Of a stretch of 64,000 bases of DNA, positions 10,621-22,000 are shown one piece after another. The stretch is taken from positions 4,145,851 through 4,209,850 of the forward strand of contig CM051002.1 of the NCBI GenBank assembly GCA_027704905.1. The letters run 5' to 3'. The position numbers were made by a program, and so were the translations under genes. Position 1 is the first letter of the stretch, and every line of letters begins with the position of its first letter. Origin of the DNA: Muraenolepis orangiensis (Eukaryota > Chordata > Actinopteri > Gadiformes > Muraenolepididae). Under the pieces are notes generated by a model that did no database searches, had not been told where the DNA came from, and saw only the letters and a list, made by a program, of their open reading frames with translations.

Positions 10621-11000
10621 GCTGATTTCCTCGACTTCCATACGCTGACTCTCTACTATACTTCGATCGATACACAATATATTTGTAATAAACCAATAAA
10701 CCAATAAAACTTCAAATATATTGCAACGTTGCACTAAGCTAGATCCTCTTTCGCGAGCCAGTGAACTAACGGGACCTTCTAGCATACCATGGAACCGTGG
10801 GTAAATCTGAAAGAATACGCCCATTGGCTACAAACCAATATATGATTGGTTGATCAAATTGTCAATCCAAACGTACGCTCTCATTCAGTTTAAGGGCCAA
10901 GGCATTCGCTCAAGAACAGAGAGTACCATGGTTGAAGGATATTCTTACCAGCAACCCAGGAAAATATCTGATTGGTTGCATTTTTTTTCTAACACAAAAC
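10621..11000. other. No gene recognised
   Basis: AT-rich sequence with several CCAATAAACCAATAAA and ATTGGTTG-like short motifs. It may belong to the same element as the hairpin repeat, but the boundaries are not visible. Confidence 0.4.
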
Positions 11001-11162
11001 TGTTATGCCACACACGGATCGCTGCTGCGGAACCCTGGGGGTAGGACAAACAGAGTCGGAGGCAAAAGGAGTTAAATAACCCGTAGGCGTCTTTATTAGG
11101 ATATTGCTCCAATGAAAATAATGCTATGAAGTGTGAACAACTGGACTTACTGCGAGTGCAGA
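11001..11162 (-). mobile_element. Truncated 3' LTR (R-U5 part) of the gypsy element
   Basis: Matches 13037 onward with small indels (CGGATCGCTGCTGCGGAAC, TATTGCTCCAATGAAAATAA) and then breaks off into integrase sequence at about 11163. U3 is missing. Confidence 0.85.
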
Positions 11163-11320
11163 TAGGGCAAGCGGCCACAAACTCACAAGTGTCTGTCTCC
11201 ATGGACGGCCACCAGAACCAACGGCGGAGGTAGCAGAGGGTCCGGGTTCAGCCAGGGTGTCCCACCAGTCTGTTAGAGTGGCCCCACTCGAGCGTCTCAG
11301 GAAGAACTCCACCCGATGAT
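11163..11320 (-). pseudogene. Gypsy integrase zinc-finger fragment
   Basis: Minus strand encodes METDTCEFVAACPICTRSKS, the cysteine pair of the HHCC zinc-binding domain, next to an out-of-frame upstream stretch. The catalytic core is absent; the frame runs straight into LTR sequence. Preceding sequence in the element is protease, so about 1 kb or more of pol has been deleted. Confidence 0.8.
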
Positions 11321-12098
11321 GAAATGGACAGGCTTATGGAGGCAGTGCCCTCAGTGATCGGGACCAGGGGGTGGCCATCCAAGGCGTGGACTGTGAGGGG
11401 ATCGCTGCCTGCTTGACTAAGGTGGCGTCTATGAGACTCTCATCCGCTCCAGAGTCGATGAGGGCTCCGACGGAGAGAGTCTCCTGTCCCCAGGACAGCG
11501 TGATGGGGAATAGTCGGTTCCCAGGTGGCCGCTGGTTGGGAGGAAGGGTCATCAGGCTCACCAGGGTTCCCAAAACCTAGTGAGCCTGGCCTTTTGGCAT
11601 CTGGGTTCGGTTAGGACAGGCTCGGATGAGGTGTCCGGCATGTCCGGCAATAGAGGCAGAGTCGGAAGCCAGGATCTGTCAAGGACGAGTGGAGTGGTGG
11701 GGGATGAACGACTAGAAACCGGGAGGACTCGTGGTGGTTTATTGAAATGGACAGGCTTATGGAGGCAGTGCACTCAGTGATCGGGACCAGGGGGTGGCCA
11801 TCCAAGGCGTGGACTGTGAGGGGTCTGTCGAGAGACAAGGGGATCCCTGCCTGCTTGGTGGTGTCTGTGAGACTCTCATCGGCTCCAGAGTCAATGAGGG
11901 CTCCGATGGAGAGAGTCTCCTGTCCCCAGGACAGCGTGACAGGGAATAGTCGGTTCCCAGGCGGCCGCTGGTTGGGAGGAAGTGTCATCAGGCTCACCTG
12001 GGTTCCCAAACCTAGTGATACTAGTCTTTTGGCATCTGGGGTCAGTTAGGACAGGTTCAGATGAGGTGTCCGGCATGTCCGGCAATAGAGGCACAGTC
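11321..12098 (-). pseudogene. Gypsy nucleocapsid-protease region, tandemly duplicated
   Basis: A block starting GAAATGGACAGGCTTATGGA occurs at 11321 and 11744 (period 423 bp). Each copy encodes an aspartic protease with the active-site motif ALIDSGADESL (near 11420-11470 and 11850-11900), preceded on the minus strand by a decayed CCHC zinc knuckle (RLCLYC). The order is therefore nucleocapsid-protease-nucleocapsid-protease. Retroviral-type protease cleaves the Gag-Pol polyprotein. Differences between the copies show the duplication is not recent. Both are frameshifted. Confidence 0.85.
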
Positions 12099-13020
12099 GG
12101 TCCCGGAAGCGCTGGTCTCGCTCCTCCGTAGACAGTCGGGAGCAACCCACCTGCATTGGCTCCTCCATGGTCAGGATCTGGGGATGTGAGGGAGGAGGTC
12201 TACGGGGAGCCACAGGGAACACAGTATAAGGAGAGGTATGGAGAGTAGAGGGAGATGAGGAAGAAGGTCTACGGGGAGCCACAGGGAACACAGTATAAGG
12301 AGAGGTATGGAGAGTAGGGGGAGATGAGGAAGAAGGTATATGGGGGAGCCACAGGGAACACAGCATCTGACTCAGGGTCCCTCTCGTCGTTGGCCCATCA
12401 ACAGAGTGATTGAGATTAGCTTGTTAAGGCTATTAGGGCTATCCCTCATCATACCGTCCTTAATAGCCTCATGTAGTCCTTGTCTAAACTCGCATCATCA
12501 TCCCACCCACTCTCTACTGCCAAGATGCAAAAGTCCACAGTATAGTCGGGCACAGGCCGAGAGCCCTGAGAGATGGAGTGGAGTCGAGTGGTAGCATCCT
12601 GGCCATCAGAGTCGTGGTCAAAAACAAATAAAAATTCCTCAATAAATAAAAAAAAAAATAGCAGTGGCCAATTTAACTGCTCTGCCAGATAAATTGGACA
12701 AAATAAAAGCAACCCCAGCACCCTCGTTACCATAACGGCTCGGCTGATGAAATAAAATAAGCTCAGAGTGGGTCAAAAAAACACAAAACAAATCGAAATC
12801 TCCCACAAATGGTCTGGGGCTTGGGGATCGACAGCGGGCGAGGAGGCGGGACGAGGAACTCTCGCTTGCGTCGATCCAAACGATCGTTCACCCGACTGAA
12901 CTCGGTTTCCAGCAGAGCAACCATCTCATGGAACTCAACTCCTTGCTGCTGCGTGGTCTGGATCAACGCCGTTAGGTCTCTAGAAAAATCTGATCCGTCT
13001 GATGTACTACCGGGATCCAT
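12099..13020 (-). pseudogene. Gypsy Gag remnant
   Basis: Gag begins MDPGSTSDGSDFSRDL at 13020, just after a short leader and the LTR end at 13037, with a coiled-coil-like stretch (MVALLETEFSRVNDRLDRRK). A second piece (12449-12600) has the capsid motif ATTRLHSISQGSRPVPDYTV and FCILAVESGWDDDA. A third (12046-12180) has EPMQVGCSRLSTEERDQRFR leading into the zinc knuckle. Between them, at about 12200-12350, a 69 bp unit is repeated about 2.5 times. Frameshifts and deletions separate all pieces. Confidence 0.88.
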
Positions 13021-13036
13021 GTTGGCCAGATCTTTC

Positions 13037-13754
13037 TGTTATGCCACACACGGATCGCTGCTGCGGAACCGTGGGGGATGTACAGACAGAGTCAGAGGCA
13101 AAAGGAGTTCAATAACCCATAGGTTATTAGGATATTGCTCCAATGAAAATAATGCTATAAAGTGTTAACAATCAACTATGTGTGTGTAAATTACTATGCG
13201 ACTTACGTGAGTGCAAAATGGAAATCCAAACAGAGGGTGTTGTATAATGTGTTGCGGGGAGAAGGCTGAAGTCCAAAAACGAACACAAAAACATCCAGAG
13301 GTCAAATTAAAAGTAGAAAAATCCAACAAAGGAACAAACAAGAAAATAGTCAGACGAGGAAATTCCAGGAATCAACGGGAGATCGCAACAGGGTCTTCAT
13401 GGGGGAAACACTGAGGAGTATAGCAACAGGGTCTTCATGGGGGATCACGGGGGATCACGGAGGAGTATTGCCAGAGAGTCTCAGGTTGAACAACGGGAAA
13501 GTTCTGGCCACGAGTGACAGGGAAGCGGAGTCTAAATAATAGGGAGCCTGATTGGGAATAGGGAACAGGTGCGCTGACGCGACTACAGTCTTCTGGGACG
13601 GAGTGTTCTCCATGGTGTGGTAACCCCAGGTGGCAGAGAGGGGGAGGCAGAGGAGCGTGGCTGGAGAGGAGAGTGGTGTGATGCTGGAATCACAACAAAA
13701 AACACTCAAATGCGTAGTGCATGGACCGAGAAAGACAAACAAATCAACGTAACA
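13037..13754 (-). mobile_element. 5' LTR of gypsy element, 718 bp
   Basis: Plus-orientation ends are TGTTATGCC and CAACGTAACA, giving a near-perfect inverted repeat with TG/CA termini. The bases between 13036 and the Gag start hold the expected primer-binding region. A diverged, homologous LTR piece lies at 49030-49258 (both contain GGAGAGGAGAGTGGTGTGATG). Confidence 0.82.
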
Positions 13755-14138
13755 CTGTAATATTACAGATTAACAACACAGATATGATTCTCATTTATTC
13801 ATTTTATTAAAATGTTATACATTTTTTGTTATTTAATTAATTCGATTTTTTTTGTTTCATCTGAGGGTTCCAGGGTCTTCTCTGAATTCCTTTGTTCTGT
13901 CCACCCTCTCTGTGACACGATTGCCGGGGTGCCAAGCAACTGTGTCAAATGGGGATTTGAGAGGACAAAATAGGCTGCTTAATAAGCACGTGGGAGGGAT
14001 TGGACTGTGGTGTCAGGTTCATTCCACTGGCAAACAGACCGTCTGAACTCCTCCTGTGCCGGCTTTGATGCCAGATTCCATGCATCTGATGGGGAGATGC
14101 AGCCCATGGAGGAGTCAGCCAGCTGCTTATCCTTGAGT
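13755..14138. other. No gene recognised
   Basis: AT-rich start, then unique sequence of moderate GC (about 13900-14130). Confidence 0.5.
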
Positions 14139-14182
14139 TTGTGTGTGTTTTGTGTTTGTGTGTTATTATTATTATAATTATT

Positions 14183-14248
<66 letters not shown>

Positions 14249-14251
14249 TGC

Positions 14252-14287
<36 letters not shown>

Positions 14288-14310
14288 ATGTGTGTGTGTA
14301 TGTGTGTGTG

Positions 14311-14362
<52 letters not shown>

Positions 14363-14465
14363 TGTGTGTGCGCATGTGTGCAGTTAATGTGTAGTGTGTG
14401 TTTCTGCCTAAGCTGACATTGAATGTGTGTGTGTCTGCAAATAATGTGATCATGTCCAAGCATAC

Positions 14466-14512
<47 letters not shown>
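14139..14512. repeat. GT microsatellites with a GTGC variant block
   Basis: (GT)n from about 14186 to 14390 includes a run of GTGC tetramers (about 14229-14257). A second (GT)n lies at 14469-14511. An (ATT)n tract precedes the first. Confidence 0.97.
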
Positions 14513-14516
<4 letters not shown>

Positions 14517-14632
14517 CTCGGTGTGGGTCGGTCTCTTAGAGTGTCAGACACATAAAATACCAGCTGTGGAGGTGGAGGCTGTCACCGCTTGTTGCTTAGA
14601 CTGTGGTCGATGATACACAATAGAGGAGAGAG

Positions 14633-14635
<3 letters not shown>

Positions 14636-14688
<53 letters not shown>
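14636..14688. repeat. GA microsatellite
   Basis: About 25 GA dinucleotides. Confidence 0.97.
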
Positions 14689-14692
<4 letters not shown>

Positions 14693-14699
14693 ATAAGGC

Positions 14700-14931
14700 A
14701 AATGGTCCTGGGGTTCCGACCTCCCGGTATCCAGACTCTTCGCCTGTCCCTGACTACTCGCCGGTCTACTACCTGCCGGTACTCCGCGGATCGACCTCCC
14801 GGTACCCTGACCCCTGACCCCTGGACTGTCCCCGTTTACACTTTAGTGTTTGCTTTGAATAAAGCTGTTGGTATCGCTCCACTGTGTCTGGGTCTGCTTT
14901 CTGGGTCCCACCGAACTATCCCATCGTGACA
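14700..14931 (+). mobile_element. 3' part of a gypsy-type LTR
   Basis: Carries AATAAA in TTGAATAAAGCTGTTGG (about 14855-14871), a U5-like tail GTCTGGGTCTGCTTTCTGGG and the terminal CGTGACA, as in many fish gypsy LTRs and in the solo LTR at 9538-9991. The 5' part is missing or too diverged to see. Confidence 0.7.
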
Positions 14932-15093
14932 TTTTTACCTTCTACCTGTCAAGCAATTGTTTTAATATGTAACCTGTAATTTTTTTTACCTGCCAAATGG
15001 TCAAGTCTATTCACTGTTGGCTGTTGGCTGGACAATAATTCAATATTATTGTTTGTCCTATTTAAGTGGAATCCTAATCAAAATCAGGGGGAT

Positions 15094-15336
15094 CAAATCT
15101 TCATTATTTGTCACATACATGCACACACAGTGAAATCTGTTTCTCTGCATTTAACCCATCCTAGTATTTGGAGCAGTGAGCAGCTTTTTTTTTTATACAG
15201 TGCCCTGGGGAGCAGTGTCGGGGTCGGTTGATTTGCTCAAGGGCAGCTTGGCAGTGCCCAGGTGTTTCAGGGACTAGAACCACCAACCTTCCGGTTCCCA
15301 AGCCAAGTCCAAACAGACTGAGCTACCCTGCCGCCT
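15094..15336 (-). mobile_element. SINE-2 copy, tRNA-derived
   Basis: Minus-strand head GGCAGGGTAGCTCAGTCTG contains a pol III A-box-like sequence. The body has AAGCTGCCCTTGAGCAAATC and the tail AGTGAAATCTGTTTCTCTGC in plus orientation. The B box is eroded (GGTGGTTCTAGTCCC). Confidence 0.8.
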
Positions 15337-16297
15337 ATCGTGATGGTGTGATGATATTTTGATATCATTATACACAATTCTGCTGTCTACCCTGATGATA
15401 AACTGACTAAATTAGTACATTTTAGTCTTTTAAAGAATATCATTTTCAAATGTAATAGTTTTGTTAGACATCACACATAGCATTAATATGCAGTTCAATG
15501 TGATAGATGTTTATGTAACATTTGTATGTAGCATTATTATATAACATTTGGACCCTGGTTACATATAGAAAATGCATACACTGTTTTGTAGGTTATAAGG
15601 AGTATATCCCTTCTATTTATTCGCGTTAAAAACAAAAAGCAATACCTGAGCTGTGCTGAAGTGGGAAAAGGTGTGGTATCAAAACAGTGCTGTGAGCAAC
15701 GTCTTCTCGGCCGCTAATGGATTGCTGGCTACAGTCGGGCCTCTGGACGTCCCCGGCTGATGATGCAAGATGTTTGCAGTGCACAGGGCTGCGGATTGAC
15801 GATGCTGCACTGCACTTAGTTTTTATCCCCACACAAAACAACCGTCATCTTAATACAATGTTCTGTGCTTCTTTTTTATGGCTGCGTTTCACAACACCGC
15901 CGCGGCATCTCCATTGTGATTCACCCAACAAAAATCTCTGCAACGTTCGCTCGTTTGTCTGCAGTCCGACTTTTACATTTTTAGCATCAACATGATTTCC
16001 CCACCAGCAACTAAAACACTCACTATATGAATGCTGCCTAAAAAGGGGGAGGGGGGGGGTAGAGTGCTATAGAGGGAGTGAAAGCGGGTGAGAGGACAGA
16101 TAAATAGACAGATAGAGAGACAGCCCAATTGGCATAACGAGACAATCAGACGAGTTTACATCATCAGATGGCATGTTTTGCTGGCAAGTGCTTCAAAGGG
16201 AAGATCATTAATTGACATGCTAGAATTTTGCCTCGGCTAGTGCTGGCTTTTGACTCCAACGCTGTGGAAGCCAACCCAGAGTCGAGAGTGATACCAG

Positions 16298-16301
<4 letters not shown>
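15337..16301. other. Unique sequence, no gene recognised
   Basis: 15620-16010 and 16115-16270 look non-repetitive with balanced composition. No coding signature is visible. 16115-16270 is listed as a candidate conserved non-coding element. Confidence 0.45.
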
Positions 16302-16371
<70 letters not shown>

Positions 16372-16374
16372 TCT
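16302..16374. repeat. CT microsatellite
   Basis: About 33 CT units, then CACTCTCTCTTC and a run of CACCAC. Confidence 0.97.
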
Positions 16375-16715
16375 CTCTTCCCCACCACCCAGCACCACCT
16401 AATCTCTCACACCCCACCACCACCACCACCCCTATCCTTCTCTCCAACTCATTAGCGTCCCCTACTTTTAGACCTAATTATGAGTAAATGTCTGCACACT
16501 TAATAAAACTCTATTACAGAACAGACAGAGCAGAGGATGAGGAACAGATTCGGCTCAACTGGTTCACATTTTGTTTTTCTAAATGCCAAGCAGTTAATGC
16601 TTCTTTTACCTTTTTTTACCCTTGATCCTGGATACTCTTATCCACGTCTTATGATTCAGCCACCTAAAAAACACTGTATTTAATAACGGAAGTCAATTTG
16701 TGAGTCATGGTAATG
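16375..16715. other. No gene recognised
   Basis: Unique AT-rich sequence. Confidence 0.5.
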
Positions 16716-16912
16716 GACTGCCTTTTATTTATATAGCGCTTTTAACCATTTACCTACGGCGGAGTCAGCCATGCAAGGCCAGCACGTCAGGAGCAGTAAA
16801 GATTAGCGTGTCTTGCTCAAGGACACCTCAAGGACAGTTTTTGCTGGGAGATCAAACCAGCACCCTCCGGTTGTGAGGCGACCGCTCTACATCCTAAGTA
16901 ACTGCCGCCCCA
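16716..16912 (-). mobile_element. SINE-1 copy, tRNA-derived
   Basis: The minus-strand head GGGGCGGCAGTTACTTAGG and TAGAGCGGTCGCCTCACAAC carry the A-box region. GGTGCTGGTTTGATCTCC is a B-box-like sequence and the tail is ATATAGCGCTTTT inverted. Same family as 49753-50012, 50526-50757, 50775-50985 and 54655-54840. Confidence 0.82.
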
Positions 16913-18009
16913 TGTGTCTTCACCCTTTCCCAGTCCCACTTTATGTTCCAAAACACAGAGATGTGGTGGCTAACATGTGAATTGACTGAGGGGGAAATCC
17001 CCCTTGTCAGTTCTTTCCCCACCCATCCACCTATCCCCCCCCACCATTTATTTTCGACTTTGAGAAATGTCATCTGTGTCATAACCTCTCACCATCACAA
17101 GCCTTGACGCTGTCATCAGTTGAAAATTTGCTTCCACTCCCAGCCAAGTCTCTTTGTGCCCCTGCTCCTGTCCTCCCCTCGTAGCTCATGGCTGTTCACA
17201 ACTGCAACAACAACACAGAGCCACCAGAGACACAACACATAGTTGCCGTTAGTCTACTCTAGTCTGGCCGACTATTAAAAAATATATAAAATAAAAAAGT
17301 TAAAAAAATTGGGCACATTGCAGGCCAGTGAAAAATACAGCTTTGAAATTAGTTTCTGTAATGTTTTTACAAATAAATCATATTGTGAATTGGGCTGAAA
17401 AGTGTGCTATTCTGCGAGAAAATGTGGTCTGAATCGCACAACAGTTGAACTGTAAACAGAAAACAGAGTAAGTAGTTGTTTGGCTTTGGATATTTAAATA
17501 AAAATTCTCATTCTTGTTGTGGAGTATCCAGTACTGCAAGAGTAGTCACTCGCTCACACTCCTAGAAGTCCTAAAGAAAGTTAGGACATTTTTGAACATT
17601 ATCAGACTGATTGTTATTTAGCTGTGAAACTAACTGAATTAATTGACATTTCAACAACATTTCAACCCTTCATACACCCATGGTATTATTATGGATGTAA
17701 TTAAAACACATACAGTACATTAAAAAAGTTGATTCTATGTCAAATGAAAACCTATACATCCACGTTTATTATTCTATGTCTAATTAAAACAGGTAGCTGA
17801 GGTAGGCCTTTTTCTAATGAAATCATGAGATAACCAACTGCTGGCCAACAGTAGGGCACCTGACATGACCATGGTTACTGACTGGGGTAAAGAGTGCTGG
17901 GTTAGGGAGGAATATAGGTAGGGGTTAACGAGGGATATAGGTAGGGGTTGGTGAGGTATAAAGTAGGGAAGGAATAGTGAGGAAGGAAGTAAGCAATCAC
18001 CAAATCTGT
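16913..18009. other. No gene recognised
   Basis: AT-rich intron-like sequence. A short imperfect repeat GGTAGGGGTTRRYGAGG occurs near 17917 and 17940. Confidence 0.5.
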
Positions 18010-18998
18010 TTGATTGTCGTCGTTCAGTATAATAACTCCTTCAACAGTCGCATTTCTCCTACAACGGTCAATGTTCTGTATAAGAACTCCTACATTAGTC
18101 ATAGTTCTGTATAATCTCCTACAACAGTTGTCGTTTCATAGAGAGAGAGAGAGAGAGAGAAAGACTAAAAAGCTTTTAACAGACTACTTTTTCTGGTTAC
18201 AACTACCAATCTCAGTGACTCCTACAACAGTACAGTAGTTGTCATTCTGTAAAATAACTCCGACAGTCGTCGTTCTGCGTAATATAGATAGCACCTTTAG
18301 CAACAGACTCATTCCACCCAGGTGCACCACAGAACGCCACAGGAAGTCCTTTCTTCCTGTGGCCATCAGTCTCTATAATTCATTACCGGTCGTGAGAGGG
18401 ACAGTGGAGACTCAGTGACCTGAGGCCAACGCACTGTTATTATTATTATTATTATTTATTTTTTTTGGTCAAATCATTTCACTGTAAATTCTATTTCACT
18501 TCCACTTTTCACTTTTCACATGTCACTTTTTCAGTATTCATCTGAGTTATTTATTAATATATTATTACTGCCAATTTGCACTATACGTATTGTTGTGTAT
18601 TGTATATACCTACGTATTACTGTAATAATACTGTAAATTGTGCAATTCATCTACTCATCTATCAATACACTTAGATTCATTTAGAGTTATTTTAGTTATA
18701 TTTTGTCTATACTAGTTTTATTTAGTTAGTTGTTGTTATTTAATTTTTAGCTTAGGCATATTTGTGTGTGCATTTATTCCCCCTGTGTCAACTGTTGCAC
18801 CTTAATTTCCCTCAGGATTAATAAAGTTTCTTGAATCTTGAATCTTGAATCTAATAACTCCTACACAATTCATAGTTCTGTATAATAACTCCTGCAGTAG
18901 AGTTATTCAGTATAATAACTCCTAAGGAAGTCGTAGTTCTGTTTAATAACTTCTACAGTAGTCATCTTTCTGTATAACAGCTCCTACAACAGCTTGAC
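18010..18998. repeat. Tandem array around ATAACTCCTAC, about 35 bp unit, split by a LINE
   Basis: Units resemble GTCGTNGTTCTGTATAATAA followed by CTCCTACAACA. They occur at 18010-18284 and continue at 18852-18998, the two halves being separated by the L-C insertion. A (GA)n tract lies inside at 18138-18160. Units are diverged, so the array is old. Confidence 0.8.
18285..18851 (+). mobile_element. L-C LINE 3' fragment with 5 bp target duplication
   Basis: The 567 bp insert begins in the C-terminal coding region (CATTCCACCCAGGTGCACCA encodes part of the RLIPPRCTTE stretch seen at 34.8 kb), continues through the 3' untranslated region and ends in repeats of TTGAATC. TAATA is present on both sides (18280-18284 and 18852-18856). 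It is strongly 5' truncated, typical of LINE insertion. Confidence 0.85.
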
Positions 18999-19866
18999 TG
19001 TCAAACCGATGCCAAGTTCTGCATTCAACCCAAACAGTTCAACCTTCTTCTTGAGCTCTATTCTTCTGGGCTAATACTGCTGGTATCTACGACCGCAGAC
19101 CACGGTCATCGGCTTGTCCAGTCAGTCTGAGGCAAAACTATTTCTGGAGGCTTCCGACTCCCTCAGGGATTCACCTTTCCCCCCCCCCCCACCAGGCAGA
19201 ATACACTGAACTATATGTCTGGACCACCTGCTTTTCCCCAGGAACATTTTACAGTTCTCCGTCTCCCTCATTGGATTGGGTAAGGGTATAATATTGTTGG
19301 TATGGCTTGTGGGAGGCTCGTACGGAGACTCACCGCTGCAATGCCATTACTGTTGTCAGGTAGAAACATGAATCCTTCCCCGCAGTGTGGAGCTCGCCTG
19401 CCTTTCTATCATTATATTTCGGATTTATGTTTTCTACTGTTTGTCTCCAGTTCCCTGTCTCCCCCCTCTCATCCCCATTTCCTGTCTGGTCTTTTTTTAA
19501 ATACTCCGCTGTGCGGCTCTCTGCCTGCTCCTACCGCTCAGTGTTTATGTTGCTATCTGCCGTGCGTGTTTGTGCCAGCGCGTCTCTCCACCTCCGCCTC
19601 GCAGCCCATTGTTGGTTCTCGCACTATTAGCGGGGCGTGGGCATGGGTCGGGGTGTTGTTACCTCGTCGGGCCTAATTTATTTAGTCATGATTTTATCCA
19701 ATTAGTGCTCTCTCATCCAATTAATCAGCCGGCACCAAGTTAGGGCTGGTCTGCCGACACCACGTTTTCAAAGCAGACACCCCGCTCCTTAGCGGCTGGT
19801 GATGGTGATGCTGATGTGATGTGATGCTGATGCTGATGCTGATGGTGATGAGGGCCATGGTCTCTC
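18999..19866. other. No gene recognised
   Basis: Contains a C run near 19182-19190, unique sequence, and a short GATGCT repeat at 19799-19850. 19665-19790 holds several ATTTA/CCAATTA motifs and is a weak candidate conserved element. Confidence 0.45.
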
Positions 19867-20115
19867 ACTTGTTGTCGCTCTCTCTTTCGCTCTTTCTCTC
19901 TCGCATTTATTTGTTCTCTTTCTCACGCTCTTTTTACTCTTGCTCTCACTCTCTCGCTCTTACTCTTGCGCTCGTTCTCTCTCTATCTCTCTCGTGCTCT
20001 CTTTCTGTCTCACACTCTTTTTTTCTCTCTCTCACACTCTAACTCTTACGCTCAATCCCGCTATCTCTTGCTCTCTTGCATTCTCTCTTTTCCTCTCTCT
20101 CTCTCTCTCTCTCAC
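19867..20115. repeat. Imperfect pyrimidine (CT-rich) tract
   Basis: About 250 bp of TCTCTCGC, TCTTTCTC and CACTCT variants, more degenerate than the other CT arrays here. Confidence 0.9.
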
Positions 20116-22000
20116 TTCCATCCACACCTCAAAATTCAAACACTAAACTGTTGATTGTGTGGATGTCAAATGAATGTACAACGTGAGATTTATTTAGAGA
20201 AATACCATTTTTTTATAAATGTTTAAAGTCATGGGCAAAAATGTATGTACTTGACATTTATACACACTTGTGACCAACAGTACACAAACACCACCAACAG
20301 TACCCAACCTTAACTGAGAAAATGACACAAATATAACCATACCTTCATAATTTGAAATGCATTCATACCGCCCTCCCCCTCCCCCCAATATGGACATGGT
20401 AATTGAACCACAGATATTAGACCATGTCATAGATTTCTTTCCTTTTTCTTCTGTCTTTCTTACAGACGTCCTTGTCCACGGCAAGTCCCAATGCCTGAAA
20501 AGAAAGAAAGCTAGCCGGTCTTTTAAGACGGACCCCCCTCCCTCGGACCCGGGCGCTGCGCTTTAGATCGTTCCGGGAGATCAATCCACTCACGGCGATC
20601 AATCTGTATCTGTGTGGCCAAGAGGAAAATCAGAGTCCCTGTAATTACCTGGAGTATTCTCCACCAGGAGAGATTGCTTGCAGTCTGGTGAGCCGGAGGG
20701 GAAGTCCTCAGCAGAGAGGTCTTCACCATGACACACAAACACACGCTGCTGAACTGAATACCTGCTCCGCAAACTACCAATCACGGATCAGAGATCGATG
20801 CTGTTGAGCAACTAAATGGAGGATGTGAAAGGCAGACGAGATGTTGAACGCTGCAGCAGTATTTTGTCATCACCCCCCCAAATCACCCCCTGCAATCCCA
20901 TTAATATGTTCCTGGTTTAACCTATGAAATGGCGAAAGTGGACAGTAACAGCCTTATTCTTCTGTTTCTGCAGATTTTGCAAAGGAAAAAAACAAATCGA
21001 AATGTACCTTCCGGTTCTTTCCCACAGCTTGTATGCGGCTTACCGTGGTGGGCGGAAGGCACTGTAAAAAGGGCTCAGCATGAGGAGTCCAGCTCCTGCA
21101 TGTGAGACCCTACTACCCTCTGGAGCCGTGTATAATCCACAGGGCTCACAGGGCCTCTGTGACTCTGCTCCCGGTCAAAAAAACCCGGGGGACGACCCAG
21201 CCTAAGAATCTTTAATGCTCCGGCATCTCCCGGATTAACCCCCCTTCCCCTGCAAAAAAACATTATTTGTTTGAAGTTCTTACCCTGCAAGTGGAACTGT
21301 GCTATTATGTTTTGATAAGCGGCGTATTGCTGCTGAAGCCGCTATTTCGCACACGGTCCAACGCATGTACAAACGTGTAGAGCCAAGAAGAATCTTGTCA
21401 TTTGTTATTTTTCATATCCCCCCCCCCCCCCCACCATCGCCCCTCTCCTCATTATTATTGTTTTGTCCACTCACACGATGGTTGGACAATGAGCAACTGG
21501 ATGATGTTGTGGGCGCTGAGTCTTCTGGGGTGCTCTAACTGTGGGTTTTGTAAGGGAACCACAAGGACTATAGTGCATTGGAGAGAGGAGGAGCAGGAGG
21601 AGGAAGAGAAGGAGGAGGTGGAGGAAAAGGATGAGAAGGAGGCGGAGGAGAGGGTGGTGGCAGCAAGGAGGAGCAGGGTCTTATGTCCCATGTGTGGGTG
21701 AAGAGAGGATGGGCGTGGAACCAGTTCTTCGTGGTGGAGGAGTACACGGGCACAGAGCCGCTCTACGTGGGGAAGGTTTGATGCTTTTTGGGTCTATTTT
21801 GCCTTTTCTTTTTGGGTGTTTCTGTGTACTTCAATACAACAATTACCTATCCAACCCATCAGAGCAGCGATGCAAATGATGGCTGATAATCAGCCGTCTT
21901 AATCGGTTACTCCCTGATAGCTGATGCATATATAAATATGTAAATACTGCGTTTGAATGTGTTTGTCTATTTCAATACAGTGATGTGTATTTTTATAAGG
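20116..22000. other. No gene recognised
   Basis: Mostly unique. Includes a C run at about 21419-21432 and a GAG-rich purine tract at 21580-21680. 20500-20780 has balanced composition and no repeat signature. The predicted proline-rich or glutamate-rich frames come from the GAG tract. Confidence 0.5.

Larger units (their letters stand above)
11001..13754 (-). mobile_element. Decayed Ty3/gypsy LTR retrotransposon
   Basis: Minus-strand order: 5' LTR (13754-13037), Gag, nucleocapsid and protease (duplicated), a fragment of integrase, then about 160 bp of the 3' LTR (11162-11001). Reverse transcriptase and RNase H are missing. The two LTR copies share the end TGTTATGCCACACACGGATC in plus orientation. 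The outer flanks (ACAAAAC before 11001, CTGTAATATT after 13754) do not form a target duplication, so the element has been rearranged since insertion. Confidence 0.9.

Noticed and set aside
11001..13754. Intact gypsy insertion with target duplication
   Set aside because: Flanking bases do not match, and the 3' LTR lacks U3.
21455..21753. Serine-rich, proline-rich or glutamate-rich proteins
   Set aside because: Products of the GAG/CTC purine tract.
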